In this document: one piece after another, positions 17,774 to 27,288 of the stretch
Layout: every line of letters starts with the position of its first letter
Position numbering within the stretch: the stretch's first letter is position 1
Assembly (NCBI GenBank): GCA_047626725.1
Contig: JBLHSG010000016.1
Location: 1 to 64,000 of the forward strand
Direction: 5' to 3'
Length of the DNA: 64,000 bases
Source: Ascidiaceihabitans sp034111945
GTDB taxonomy: Bacteria; Pseudomonadota; Alphaproteobacteria; Rhodobacterales; Rhodobacteraceae
Notes under the pieces: model-generated
What the model was told of the DNA's origin: nothing
The model's database searches: none
Seen by the model: only the letters and a program-made list of their open reading frames with translations
Translations under genes and position numbers: made by a program

Positions 17774-17802
17774 ATTATATCAGGCCGACTGGGCATGTAC
17801 AA
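17774..17802 (-). promoter_or_regulatory. Consensus promoter of the pqi operon, predicted leaderless
   Basis: On the minus strand TTGTAC (17797-17802) and a perfect TATAAT (17774-17779) are separated by 17 bp. Six bases separate the -10 element from the ATG, so the expected +1 is the A of the start codon at 17767. Confidence 0.6.
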
Positions 17803-17971
17803 ACGTCATAACGGGGTTTTACCGCGTCCGTTCACGTTATTTTGCGGTTACAAACGCTTGCGTCATCTGGCATGAGTTAACAAAATTAATGATCAAATCG
17901 AGGCGATGTTTTGGGGCCCCACCGTTCGTGTTTTCGGGGTCCAAAAAACGAGTAAAGAGGTCGACAGCATC

Positions 17972-19789
17972 ATGCTGCAACGGTGCACTGTTTCAACGAA
18001 AATGACGATACGTGGATTGGCGATTGCGCTGGTCACTGCTGGTTTCACGACCGGTGCGGTTCAGGGCACCACGGTTCAATGGGACGGGCGCGATCCTGAT
18101 TCCGATCTTACGGCGGCACTGGATTCTGCGTCCTTACTAAAGGCGCTGCCGGGTGATGCCACACCCCAAGACATTCTGGTCGCAGCCCAGGCCGATTACG
18201 CGCGTCTGATTGCGGCCTATTATAATGCCGGTTTTTTCGGGCCTAGCGTCAGCATCACGATCGACGGGCGCGAAGCATCCGGCATTGCCCCCGTGTCGCC
18301 GCCGTCTGTCGTGTCGCAAATCGTAATCCGCACGACGCCGGGCCCACAGTTCCGGTTTGGCAAGGCCGACATTACCCCGCTCGACCCTCAAACCGAATTG
18401 CCCGAAGGGTTTGCAACGGGACAACCTGCAGGCACCGGCGTCTTGCGCGAGGCTGTCAATGTCAGCGTCGATGCATGGCGCGCGGCCGGTTACGCCAAAG
18501 CGCAGCCTGCGTCCCAACAAATTACCGCAGACCACCCAAACGCGCAGTTGAACGCCTCAGTCACCTTAGATACTGGACCGCGCCTGACCTTTGGACAGCT
18601 GCAGATCGACTCGCAAAGCATAGTTTCAGACCGTCGGATCACACAAATCGCAGGTCTACCTTCAGGCAGCGTGTACAGCCCGCAAGAACTGCGTCTGGCC
18701 ACGACCCGCTTGCGCCGCACCGGTACATTCAGCACGGTTGCGCTGACTGAATCCGACGCAATTGGCCCGAACAATACGCTGGATATCACCGCGAAAATCA
18801 CCGACCAAACACCGCGCCGGTTTGGATTTGGTGCCGAGATTTCATCGCTCGAAGGTTTGGGTGTTTCGGCCTATTGGTTGCACCGCAATTTTCTGGGCGG
18901 CGCTGAACGGTTCCGGATCGAAGGCGAAATCAAAGGCATCGGCGGCGACAGCGGCGGCGTTGATTACCGCCTGACCGCCCGCTTTGATCGCCCCGCGACA
19001 TTTAACGAAGACACCAATTTTTACGCGTTGGCCGAGGTCGAACGCCAAGACGAAGTCGCTTATGAATTGGACAAAGCCGGCGTTGAAATCGGGATCAGAC
19101 GGTTTGCCACCGAAAAACGCGAATATACGTTTGGAATCGGCCTGCAAACCGCACGATCCATCGACGCATTTGGCACGCGCAACTACACGATCCTGACCCT
19201 GCCAATCGGTGTGCAATTTGACTACCGCGATAACAAACTGGACGCCAAAAAAGGCTATTATGCCAACATCAGCGCGACCCCTTTCCTGAGCATCAAAGGC
19301 GCGGGCAACGGCCTGCGTACCTACGCCGACATTCGTGCATTTTACACCGTGCAATCCGCGCGCCCACTGACGTTTGCATTGCGTGGGCAGCTTGGGTCGG
19401 TCGCTGGTGTTTCGCAGCAATTGGCGCCTACGGATTTCCTGTTTTATTCCGGCGGTGGGGGCACTGTGCGCGGCCATTCCTATCAATCGCTTTCGGTTGA
19501 TTTGGGCGGCGGCAATCTGGTGGGCGGACGTTCATTCCTTGGCCTATCAAGCGAAGTCAGACTAGAGGCCAGCAAGACCATCGGCGTCGTCGGATTTTGG
19601 GACATCGGCTATATCGGAAGCGAGGCATTTCCAAACGGAACCGACGGCGATTGGCACAGCGGCGCGGGCGTTGGCCTACGGTACGCGACAGGCATCGGAC
19701 CCATCCGTTTTGACGTGGCCGTGCCTGTGACCGGGCCAGAACCGGACTCGAATTTTCAGGTGTACATCGGCATAGGACAATCGTTTTGA
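17972..19789 (+). CDS. tamA: TamA outer-membrane translocation and assembly protein (BamA/Omp85 family)
   Basis: From the ATG at 17972 the protein has 605 residues: a signal peptide (TIRGLAIALVTAGFTTGAVQG region), periplasmic POTRA domains (about 60-260; for example QIVIRTTPGPQFRFGKADI and LRLATTRLRRTGTFSTVAL) and a 16-strand beta-barrel at the C-terminus ending in IGIGQSF with a terminal Phe. The barrel shows the GGGGTVRGH motif of Omp85 proteins. I chose 17972 over the upstream ATG at 17906 because AAAGAGG precedes it and the signal peptide then lies at the N-terminus. It overlaps tamB by 4 nt. Confidence 0.88.
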   Translation: MLQRCTVSTKMTIRGLAIALVTAGFTTGAVQGTTVQWDGRDPDSDLTAALDSASLLKALPGDATPQDILVAAQADYARLIAAYYNAGFFGPSVSITIDGREASGIAPVSPPSVVSQIVIRTTPGPQFRFGKADITPLDPQTELPEGFATGQPAGTGVLREAVNVSVDAWRAAGYAKAQPASQQITADHPNAQLNASVTLDTGPRLTFGQLQIDSQSIVSDRRITQIAGLPSGSVYSPQELRLATTRLRRTGTFSTVALTESDAIGPNNTLDITAKITDQTPRRFGFGAEISSLEGLGVSAYWLHRNFLGGAERFRIEGEIKGIGGDSGGVDYRLTARFDRPATFNEDTNFYALAEVERQDEVAYELDKAGVEIGIRRFATEKREYTFGIGLQTARSIDAFGTRNYTILTLPIGVQFDYRDNKLDAKKGYYANISATPFLSIKGAGNGLRTYADIRAFYTVQSARPLTFALRGQLGSVAGVSQQLAPTDFLFYSGGGGTVRGHSYQSLSVDLGGGNLVGGRSFLGLSSEVRLEASKTIGVVGFWDIGYIGSEAFPNGTDGDWHSGAGVGLRYATGIGPIRFDVAVPVTGPEPDSNFQVYIGIGQSF

Positions 19790-22700
19790 AACGTTTCTTA
19801 GCCCTATTTATTTGCCTGTGCGCATTCAGCACGCCCGCGTTTTCCCAAGACGACGACAAAGGCTATCTGACGCGGCTTTTGCAAGACAACCTCAGCGGTG
19901 CCGGGCGCGATGTCCAGGTCGAAGGTCTAACCGGCAGCCTCAGTTCCGAAGCGCGGATTGACAAAATCACCATCGCCGATGCTGATGGTATTTGGTTGGA
20001 ACTGGTTGATATCACACTAGATTGGAACCGATCCGCTTTGTTGCTTGGTCGGGTCGAGGTCGAACAACTGACCGCCGCGACCCTGAGCCTGCCGCGCTTG
20101 CCGCAATCCGAAGAAAGCAGCGCGCCGTCACCCGAAGCAGGTGCGTTCAAACTGCCGGAACTGCCGGTCTCTATCAACATTGAAAAACTGGCGATTGATA
20201 AAATCACGCTTGGCGCGCCGGTCATGGGCACCGAACTTGAACTCCAAACCGAAGCGGCAATGCGCCTTGGTGGTGGGTCGGGCACGGCCACGCTGGTGGC
20301 CACCCGTTTGAACGGTGTCACAGGTGTTTTCAAGATCAACGCCAGCTACGATAACGCGACGCAAATGATCGTTTTGGACCTAGATCTTCAAGAGGAAAAA
20401 GGCGGGCTGGTGTCTGACCTTTTGGGCCTGCCGCAAAACCCGTCTGTGTCTCTGGTCCTGAACGGCGAAGGGGTGCTGGACGATTTCGACGCTGATTTGC
20501 AACTGGCCACTGACGGTGTGGAACGACTGACTGGCAACGTGACCCTGCTTGCGCAACCTGCGGACCAGCCCCCTGCCCGCGAAATCAAAGCTGACATTTC
20601 CGGTGATATCACCGCACTGTTCGCGCCGCAGTACCGTGACTTTTTTGGCGAAAACATCGCGCTGCGTTTGGATGCCATTCGCACGGAGGATGGCGCGCTG
20701 GATATTGCAGCGCTTGATCTGGTCACGCAAAAAGCGCGCCTATCGGGATCTGCTCGTTTGAACGCCGACAGTTGGCCGACATTTTTGGATATCGAAGGGC
20801 GCATTGCCGATACGATTGGCGGGCCGGTTTTGCTGCCGGCTGCGGGCACTGAAACCTTCATCGACTCTGCCGATCTAAACGTGAAATTTGACGCAGCACA
20901 AAGCGATCAGTGGACTGCGGTGTTTGATGTCAAAAACATCAATCGCGACGATCTGGCGATTGCGCGCACAGACCTAACGGCGGTCGGCACGCTTAGTCCG
21001 GACAGGGGTGGCGTCGGGACTGTCAGTGCTGATATCAGCGCCCAAGCCGACGGGATCAGCGGACTAAAAGATGCGGTGGCACAGGCCCTTGGGGCAGCGG
21101 TCAAACTGTCTGCGAAAATCGATTACACAAAAGAAAAACCCCTGACGATTTCCGCGTTGGTGCTGGAAGGTGATGATTATGCGCTGAATGGCGAGGCCGT
21201 GATTGATACGCTATCAAGCGGGTTTCAGACCGATCTGCGCGCGACTGTTTTTGCCCAAGATTTGACGCGGTTTTCCGGCCTTTCTGGGCAGGCTTTACAG
21301 GGTGGTGCAAATGTTAACATCGCAGGTCGGGTCGCGCCGCTAGCTGGCAGTTTTGATCTGGCGGTCACGGGCACAGGCACCGAATTGCGCATTGGTCAGC
21401 CGCAAGCGGACGCGGTTTTGCAAGGCGTAACCCAGCTTGATATTAAGGCCGCGCGCGACGAAAAAGGCACCCGCCTAGACCGCCTGAACATCGAAAACCC
21501 GAACATCACTTTGACTGCCGATGCCAACCTGCGGACCAACGCCGCGGTGGTCAATTACGACGTAACCCTGCGCGAGGCATCGCTGATTGCAGACGGCATC
21601 AACGGGCCATTGATATCAAGCGGGCGCGCCACGCAAACCGATGCAATCTGGACCGTCGACACCACCGCGCGTTTGGTGGCAGGCGACCCTGCAATGATCA
21701 AAGGCCAAGCGATAATTGACACGGCAAGCGCAGGTTTTGACACTCAAGTCAACCTAAGCGTTGATGCAAAAAACCTAAGCCGGTTTTCCAAAATTGCGGC
21801 GCGTGATTTGAGCGGCGCAGTTTCAGTTAACGTCACCGGCATGGTTGGCGCAAAATCCCAAGACTTTGATCTGGACGTGTCCGGTACAACAACCAATCTG
21901 CGCACCGGTGTGGCCCAGGCAGACGCGGTTCTGCGCGGTAAAACCACGCTGGATGCAAAGGCGGAGCGGATCGGGGAAAACCTGAAAGTCGACCGTTTGA
22001 ACGTCAACAATAGCAACCTGCGTTTGGTTGCAAATGGCGAAATCCGCAGCGATCAAGCCGCCTTGCAGTATGACGTGAACCTGCGCGATGCCTCGGTGCT
22101 AAGCAGCGGCGTAACCGGACCTTTGGTGTCAAACGGGCGCGCATCAATGGCGAACGGCGTGTGGTCAGTGGATGCAACCGCGCGCGGACCATTCGGGGCC
22201 AGCGCCGATGTCAAAGGCATCGCGACAGGCCCAAAAACCAACCTGGATTTTGAGGCACGCATCCCGAACGTCAGCGTCTTTGTTCCCGAGGTCAGCGGCC
22301 GATTGGTTCTAGACGGCACGTTGCGCAAACCGGGATCTGCCTATCAAATCAATGCGACCGCCAGCGGCGTGTCCGGCACTCAGGCGCGCATCAATGGCAC
22401 GATTTCCGACACGGGTCGCCCGAACATCAACATCGCCGGCACCCTGCCCCTTGGCTTGGCCGCGCCGTTCATTCGCCCTCGCAGTATCCAAGGACAAGCG
22501 GCATTTGACATGACCATGAACGGCGGTTTCGGACTGTCCAATGTATCGGGTCAAATCTCAACTAATAACGCCCGACTAAGCGCGCCGACCTTGCAAATTG
22601 CTCTCGAAAAAATCGCTACGACCGTGCGGTTAAACAACAGTCGCGCCAACGTGCAGATGACCGGACAGGTCAGTTCTGGTGGCGGTGTGCAGGTGAACGG

Positions 22701-23721
22701 CGATATTGATCTGACCGGTCAGTTGTTGGCTGATCTAAACATCGCGCTGAATTCCGTCGTTGTGACTGATCCGACCTTGTACAAAACCACGATTGCCGGT
22801 GCGCTTGCCCTGCGCGGTCCGTTGACGGGTGGTGCACGGATTAGCGGCGATTTGGCGATTGGTGAAACGCTGGTAAACGTCCCCTCCTCGGGGTTTTCGA
22901 GCCTTGGGGAAATTCCGAACATCACACATATTCGCCCGCCGCAATCTGTTGTGCGCAGTCAAAACCGTGCGCGTTTGCTGGACGAGGATACAGGCAGCTC
23001 TGGGTCGTCATCCAGCAACGACGGTGGTTTTGGTCTGAACATCAACATCTCGGCCCCGTCGCGTATTTTTGTGCGTGGTCGTGGATTGGACGCCGAATTG
23101 GGTGGTCAATTAACCCTGACTGGCACGACCAATAACATCATCTCGGCGGGTCGTTTTAATCTGGTACGTGGGCGTCTGTCGATCCTGCAACAGCGCTTTG
23201 ATCTGGACGAAGGATCGATCGTGATGCAGGGCGAATTGGTCCCCTACATCCGGTTTGTTGCGACCACAAAAACCAGTTCAGGTACCGCCAGCGTGATCAT
23301 TGATGGGCCGGCCGATAACCCGCGGATCAGTTTTGAATCCTCGCCCGAAGCCCCCCAAGACGAGGTTTTGGCGCAGCTGATCCTTGGTCGTGACCTAAGC
23401 CAGATTTCAGCGTTTCAAGCGCTGCAACTTGCCAATGCAGTTGCCGTTTTAGCCGGACGCGAAGGCAACGGGATCATCAGCAAATTGCGCAACGGTTTTG
23501 GCCTGGATGATCTGGATTTCAACACAGACAGCAGCGGCAATACATCTGTGCGCGCGGGCAAATACATTTCTGACAACGTCTACACGGACGTCACAGTCGG
23601 CTCGCAAGGTGACAGTGAAGTGTCGATCAATATCGATCTGACACCGACGATCACGCTAAAGGGCAGCGCGGGCACGGACGGCAATACCGGCATCGGCGTG
23701 TTCTTTGAAAAAGACTATTAG
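19786..23721 (+). CDS. tamB: TamB translocation/assembly and lipid-transport protein
   Basis: The 1311-residue protein starts at a TTG inside the tamA stop region. It has an N-terminal hydrophobic anchor (KRFLALFICLCAFSTPAF) and a long beta-taco domain spanning the periplasm, ending in the conserved TamB C-terminal domain (about 980-1311; PDEVLAQLILGRDLSQISAFQ-like, LGLDDLDF-like and FFEKDY end). AsmA-like proteins of this type carry phospholipids to the outer membrane and pair with TamA. Two consecutive 171-residue units (nt 21196-21708 and 21709-22221) are clear internal repeats, from VIDTLSSGF and IIDTASAGF onward. Confidence 0.88.
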   Translation: MKRFLALFICLCAFSTPAFSQDDDKGYLTRLLQDNLSGAGRDVQVEGLTGSLSSEARIDKITIADADGIWLELVDITLDWNRSALLLGRVEVEQLTAATLSLPRLPQSEESSAPSPEAGAFKLPELPVSINIEKLAIDKITLGAPVMGTELELQTEAAMRLGGGSGTATLVATRLNGVTGVFKINASYDNATQMIVLDLDLQEEKGGLVSDLLGLPQNPSVSLVLNGEGVLDDFDADLQLATDGVERLTGNVTLLAQPADQPPAREIKADISGDITALFAPQYRDFFGENIALRLDAIRTEDGALDIAALDLVTQKARLSGSARLNADSWPTFLDIEGRIADTIGGPVLLPAAGTETFIDSADLNVKFDAAQSDQWTAVFDVKNINRDDLAIARTDLTAVGTLSPDRGGVGTVSADISAQADGISGLKDAVAQALGAAVKLSAKIDYTKEKPLTISALVLEGDDYALNGEAVIDTLSSGFQTDLRATVFAQDLTRFSGLSGQALQGGANVNIAGRVAPLAGSFDLAVTGTGTELRIGQPQADAVLQGVTQLDIKAARDEKGTRLDRLNIENPNITLTADANLRTNAAVVNYDVTLREASLIADGINGPLISSGRATQTDAIWTVDTTARLVAGDPAMIKGQAIIDTASAGFDTQVNLSVDAKNLSRFSKIAARDLSGAVSVNVTGMVGAKSQDFDLDVSGTTTNLRTGVAQADAVLRGKTTLDAKAERIGENLKVDRLNVNNSNLRLVANGEIRSDQAALQYDVNLRDASVLSSGVTGPLVSNGRASMANGVWSVDATARGPFGASADVKGIATGPKTNLDFEARIPNVSVFVPEVSGRLVLDGTLRKPGSAYQINATASGVSGTQARINGTISDTGRPNINIAGTLPLGLAAPFIRPRSIQGQAAFDMTMNGGFGLSNVSGQISTNNARLSAPTLQIALEKIATTVRLNNSRANVQMTGQVSSGGGVQVNGDIDLTGQLLADLNIALNSVVVTDPTLYKTTIAGALALRGPLTGGARISGDLAIGETLVNVPSSGFSSLGEIPNITHIRPPQSVVRSQNRARLLDEDTGSSGSSSSNDGGFGLNINISAPSRIFVRGRGLDAELGGQLTLTGTTNNIISAGRFNLVRGRLSILQQRFDLDEGSIVMQGELVPYIRFVATTKTSSGTASVIIDGPADNPRISFESSPEAPQDEVLAQLILGRDLSQISAFQALQLANAVAVLAGREGNGIISKLRNGFGLDDLDFNTDSSGNTSVRAGKYISDNVYTDVTVGSQGDSEVSINIDLTPTITLKGSAGTDGNTGIGVFFEKDY

Positions 23722-23735
23722 GCGCGCAGTTTAGC

Positions 23736-24425
23736 CTAGCCCAGACTGTACCCAGACCCACGCACCGTGCGCACAGGATCGGTGCCACCAAATTGGGTTA
23801 GCGCCTTGCGAAGTCGCCCGACGTGCACATCGACAGTGCGCGTATCGACGTAAATATCACGCCCCCAGACACGATCCAGCAGCAACTCACGGCTCCAGAC
23901 CCGGCCCGGTTTTTCCATGAAGGTACTGAGCAGACGAAATTCGGTCGGTCCCAGTTTCAACGCATCTTTACCACGGGTCACACGGTGGCTTTCGGCGTCC
24001 AGAACGATGTCTTCATATTCGATGCGCTGACCCACAGTCGAGGGGCGCACACGACGCAAATGACTGCGCACACGGGCCATCAATTCCAGCACCGAATAGG
24101 GTTTGATCACATAGTCATCCGCGCCGGTTTCAAGGCCACGCACACGGTCAACTTCTTCGGATCGCGCCGACAGCATGATCACAGGAATACCGCGCGTTTC
24201 AGGACGGATTTTCAAACGGCGACAGACTTCGATCCCGCTTAGATGTGGCATCATCCAGTCCAGAACAATGACGTCAGGCTTGTCCTCGTCGACCAGCAAT
24301 AACGCCTCTTCGCCATTTTCAGCGCGGCTCACGGCGAACCCTTCGGCCTCTAGATTATAGGCCAGAACTTCGCGTTGCGCGGGCTCGTCTTCGACCACCA
24401 GAACGCGGGGTTGGGCGACTGACAT
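23736..24425 (-). CDS. phoB: Phosphate regulon response regulator PhoB
   Basis: The 229-residue OmpR-type regulator has a receiver domain (phospho-acceptor D56 in VIVLDWMMPHLSG; acidic DE at 13-14; conserved K in YVIKPYS) and a winged-helix DNA-binding domain with RVWSRELLLDRVWG and DVHVGRLRKAL. It binds Pho boxes when phosphorylated by PhoR under phosphate limitation. It is the last gene of the pst-pho operon, 11 bp after phoU, and ends 14 bp from the convergent tamB stop. Confidence 0.93.
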   Translation of the reverse strand: MSVAQPRVLVVEDEPAQREVLAYNLEAEGFAVSRAENGEEALLLVDEDKPDVIVLDWMMPHLSGIEVCRRLKIRPETRGIPVIMLSARSEEVDRVRGLETGADDYVIKPYSVLELMARVRSHLRRVRPSTVGQRIEYEDIVLDAESHRVTRGKDALKLGPTEFRLLSTFMEKPGRVWSRELLLDRVWGRDIYVDTRTVDVHVGRLRKALTQFGGTDPVRTVRGSGYSLG

Positions 24426-24436
24426 TGCGACGTCTC

Positions 24437-25138
24437 CTATGATTTAATCGACGTGGTGTCTGATTTCACGCGGGCTTCGTCCGGCTTTTCACCGGTCACC
24501 AAATAGACTGTCTGTTCGGCAATTGCAGTGACATGATCGCCCATGCGTTCGACGTTTTTACCGATAAAATGCAAGTGCATGCAGGCGGTGATATTACGTG
24601 GATCTTCCATCATGAACGTCAGGAATTCACGAAACAGCGTGTTGTACATTTGATCAATATCACTGTCGCGATCGATCACGTCTTGGGCCAGTTCCGCGTC
24701 GCGATTAACGTAGGCATCAAGCGCGTCTTTCAGCATTGAACCGACTTCTTTTGCCATGCGGCGCAGGCTGGCGGCAGACCCGTTCACCGGTTCCATTTCC
24801 GCTAAAACCCGCGTGCGTTTGGCCATGTTTTTTGCGTAATCGCCGATGCGTTCCAGGTTCGCGCTGATCTTCATCACGCTCAACACAAGACGCAAATCAC
24901 CCGCGGTCGGGGATCGCAGCGCAATAACGCGCGCGGCCTGTTCGTTGATCGTTTCCTCAAGCGCATCGATCACTTTATCAGCCGCGCGCACCTTGTCCGC
25001 ACGCTCGACATCACGGCTTTCCAGCGAAATCGCGGCCTCGATAATGGCAGCCTCGACCAGTCCGCCCATTTTCATGATTTGCGCCTGAATGCCCTCAAGG
25101 TCGCGGTCGAATGCGGATGCAATGTGTTGTTCGTTCAT
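24437..25138 (-). CDS. phoU: PhoU phosphate-signalling regulator
   Basis: The 233-residue all-helical protein has the two PhoU repeats, each a three-helix bundle, with NLERIGDYAKNMAKR in the first and KNVERMGDHVTAIAEQ in the second as metal-binding signatures. It couples the Pst transporter to PhoR and keeps the kinase off when phosphate is plentiful. It lies between pstB (10 bp) and phoB (11 bp). Confidence 0.93.
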   Translation of the reverse strand: MNEQHIASAFDRDLEGIQAQIMKMGGLVEAAIIEAAISLESRDVERADKVRAADKVIDALEETINEQAARVIALRSPTAGDLRLVLSVMKISANLERIGDYAKNMAKRTRVLAEMEPVNGSAASLRRMAKEVGSMLKDALDAYVNRDAELAQDVIDRDSDIDQMYNTLFREFLTFMMEDPRNITACMHLHFIGKNVERMGDHVTAIAEQTVYLVTGEKPDEARVKSDTTSIKS

Positions 25139-25148
25139 GTCGTTCTCC

Positions 25149-25946
25149 CTACCCGATCCGGCCAGTGATATAGCTTTCGGTTCGCGGGTCGTTTGGGTTG
25201 GTAAAAATGGTGCCGGTTTCGCCGTATTCGACCAGATTGCCCAAATGGAAAAACGCGGTTTTTTGACTGACGCGCGCGGCCTGTTGCATCGAATGGGTTA
25301 CGATAACCACGGCAAAGTTCTGGCGCAATTCGTCGATCAATTCCTCGACTTGAGCTGTCGCAATCGGGTCCAATGCCGAACAGGGTTCATCCATCAACAG
25401 CACCTCGGGCTCCGTCGCAATGGCGCGCGCGATGCACAAACGTTGCTGTTGACCACCCGACAAACCGGTGCCTGGCGCATCAAGGCGATCTTTGACTTCA
25501 CCCCAGATTGCGGCACGGCGCAGTGCGCTTTCGACGATGTCATTCAGGTCAGATTTGTTTTGCGACAGACCGTGAATGCGTGGGCCATAAGCCACATTAT
25601 CAAAGATCGATTTTGGAAACGGGTTGGGTTTTTGAAACACCATCCCGACCTTTGCGCGCAGTTGAACGGGGTCAACGCGGCGGTCATAAATGTCTTCGCC
25701 GTCGATCAAAATGTCACCTTCAACGCGGCAGATATCAATCGTGTCATTCATCCGGTTGATGCAGCGCAGGAACGTCGATTTTCCACACCCCGATGGGCCA
25801 ATAAACGCAGTCACGGTGTTCGCTTCGATTTCGACGTTCACGTCTTTGATAGCGTGATTGTCGCCGTAATAGACCTGCACGTTGCGGGCTGCGATTTTGA
25901 TGTTTGCGGTGTCCACAACGCTCTCCTGAGTGTTCGTATCTTTCAT
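25149..25946 (-). CDS. pstB: Phosphate ABC transporter ATPase PstB
   Basis: The 265-residue ABC ATPase has Walker A GPSGCGKST, Q-loop GMVFQKPNPFPKSI, signature LSGGQQQRLCIARA, Walker B VLLMDEPCSALDP and switch His in VIVTHSMQQA; the KPNPFP and CSALDP forms are characteristic of PstB. It powers phosphate import through PstC-PstA. It is 10 bp downstream of pstA. Confidence 0.95.
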   Translation of the reverse strand: MKDTNTQESVVDTANIKIAARNVQVYYGDNHAIKDVNVEIEANTVTAFIGPSGCGKSTFLRCINRMNDTIDICRVEGDILIDGEDIYDRRVDPVQLRAKVGMVFQKPNPFPKSIFDNVAYGPRIHGLSQNKSDLNDIVESALRRAAIWGEVKDRLDAPGTGLSGGQQQRLCIARAIATEPEVLLMDEPCSALDPIATAQVEELIDELRQNFAVVIVTHSMQQAARVSQKTAFFHLGNLVEYGETGTIFTNPNDPRTESYITGRIG

Positions 25947-25956
25947 GTGTTGTCTC

Positions 25957-27288
25957 CTACCAGCGGCGTTCGAACCGGCGGCGAAGCAGCACGGCGATTG
26001 TGTTCATGGTGACCAAAAAGACCAACAAAATGATGATACCACCCCACGCACGTTCGTAAAATGCAGGGTCGGCGCGTTTCGCCCATTCATAGATTTGTGC
26101 CGGCATGGCAGAGTTCGGCGACATCAATCCAGCCGCGATGCTGTCGGGTGGATTTGAAGCGATGAAACCGACCATTCCGATCAATAATAGCGGTGCTGTT
26201 TCACCCAATGCCTGCGCCAATCCGATGATTGTACCTGTCAAAATGCCGGGGGCTGCTAGGGGTAAGACGTGGTGGAAAACCGACTGCATTTTTGACGCGC
26301 CGACCCCCAATGCCGCGTCGCGAATACTTGGCGGCACAGATTTCAAGGATGCGCGGGTCGAGATGATGATCGTCGGCAATGTCATCAATGTCAGCACCAA
26401 ACCACCGACCAATGGGGCCGAATTTGGCAAGTGCATGTAGTTGATGAACACGGCCAATCCTAAGATCCCGAACACGATCGAAGGGACCGCAGCGAGGTTC
26501 GAAATGTTCACCTCGATGATGTCAGTGATCCAGTTTTTTGGGGCAAATTCCTCAAGGTAGATCGACGCGGCGACCCCGATGGGCAGCGCCAAAACCAACA
26601 CCACGATCATCATGAACAGCGACCCGATCATCGATGTGCCAATGCCCGCGGCTTCGGGCCGTTGGTCTGACGCGTCTGATCCGGTGATAAAGGCCAGGTT
26701 GAACCGTTTTTCAAGCGATCCATTGTCGATCAACTGATCCACAAAATCCAACTGCGCGACCGAGATATTCTTGTCGTTGGCAATGGTGTCGCGGCTGACC
26801 CGCCCCTTTAGATAGCCGTCGACACGCGACGAGGCGAGGAATTCAAATTCGACCGTTTCACCAATCTTGTCCGGGTTCGCCAGCACAAAATTACGCAATT
26901 CAGCCGGCGCGCTTTTTGACAGGATACCTGCCATGGCTTTGGGTTTTAACGTGGTTTCAAGACCGGCTTTGGCGCTCTTTTCCTCAAGCGCGTTTTTCAA
27001 CAGCGGCGCGTATCCAAAGGTCGATACTTTTTTCAAATCCGCCAGATCACGATTGCCCTTTTTATCAAGCTTATTTTCCAACAATTCGACTTCGAGTGTC
27101 ACGAACGTTTGCTGAAATGCGCCAGTGCCGCGCGACACGATATTGAACACCAGAATGCACAACATCAACAGGCCAATCCCGATTGCAATCAGGCCATACG
27201 CCTTGAACCGTGTTTCGGCGGCATTGCGTTTGCGTGTCCGCGCGTCTTGAACCAACAGCGATGATTTTGGTGGGCTAAAGTCGCTCAA
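25957..27288 (-). CDS. pstA: Phosphate ABC transporter permease PstA (long form)
   Basis: The 443-residue permease has a cytoplasmic N-terminus, one early transmembrane helix, a periplasmic insertion of roughly 150 residues and then the five-helix permease core with the coupling-loop motif SIRDAALGVGASKMQSVFHHVLP. E. coli PstA is about 296 residues, so the insertion is the main difference; long forms are usual in alphaproteobacteria. It overlaps the pstC stop by 4 nt. Confidence 0.9.
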   Translation of the reverse strand: MSDFSPPKSSLLVQDARTRKRNAAETRFKAYGLIAIGIGLLMLCILVFNIVSRGTGAFQQTFVTLEVELLENKLDKKGNRDLADLKKVSTFGYAPLLKNALEEKSAKAGLETTLKPKAMAGILSKSAPAELRNFVLANPDKIGETVEFEFLASSRVDGYLKGRVSRDTIANDKNISVAQLDFVDQLIDNGSLEKRFNLAFITGSDASDQRPEAAGIGTSMIGSLFMMIVVLVLALPIGVAASIYLEEFAPKNWITDIIEVNISNLAAVPSIVFGILGLAVFINYMHLPNSAPLVGGLVLTLMTLPTIIISTRASLKSVPPSIRDAALGVGASKMQSVFHHVLPLAAPGILTGTIIGLAQALGETAPLLLIGMVGFIASNPPDSIAAGLMSPNSAMPAQIYEWAKRADPAFYERAWGGIIILLVFLVTMNTIAVLLRRRFERRW

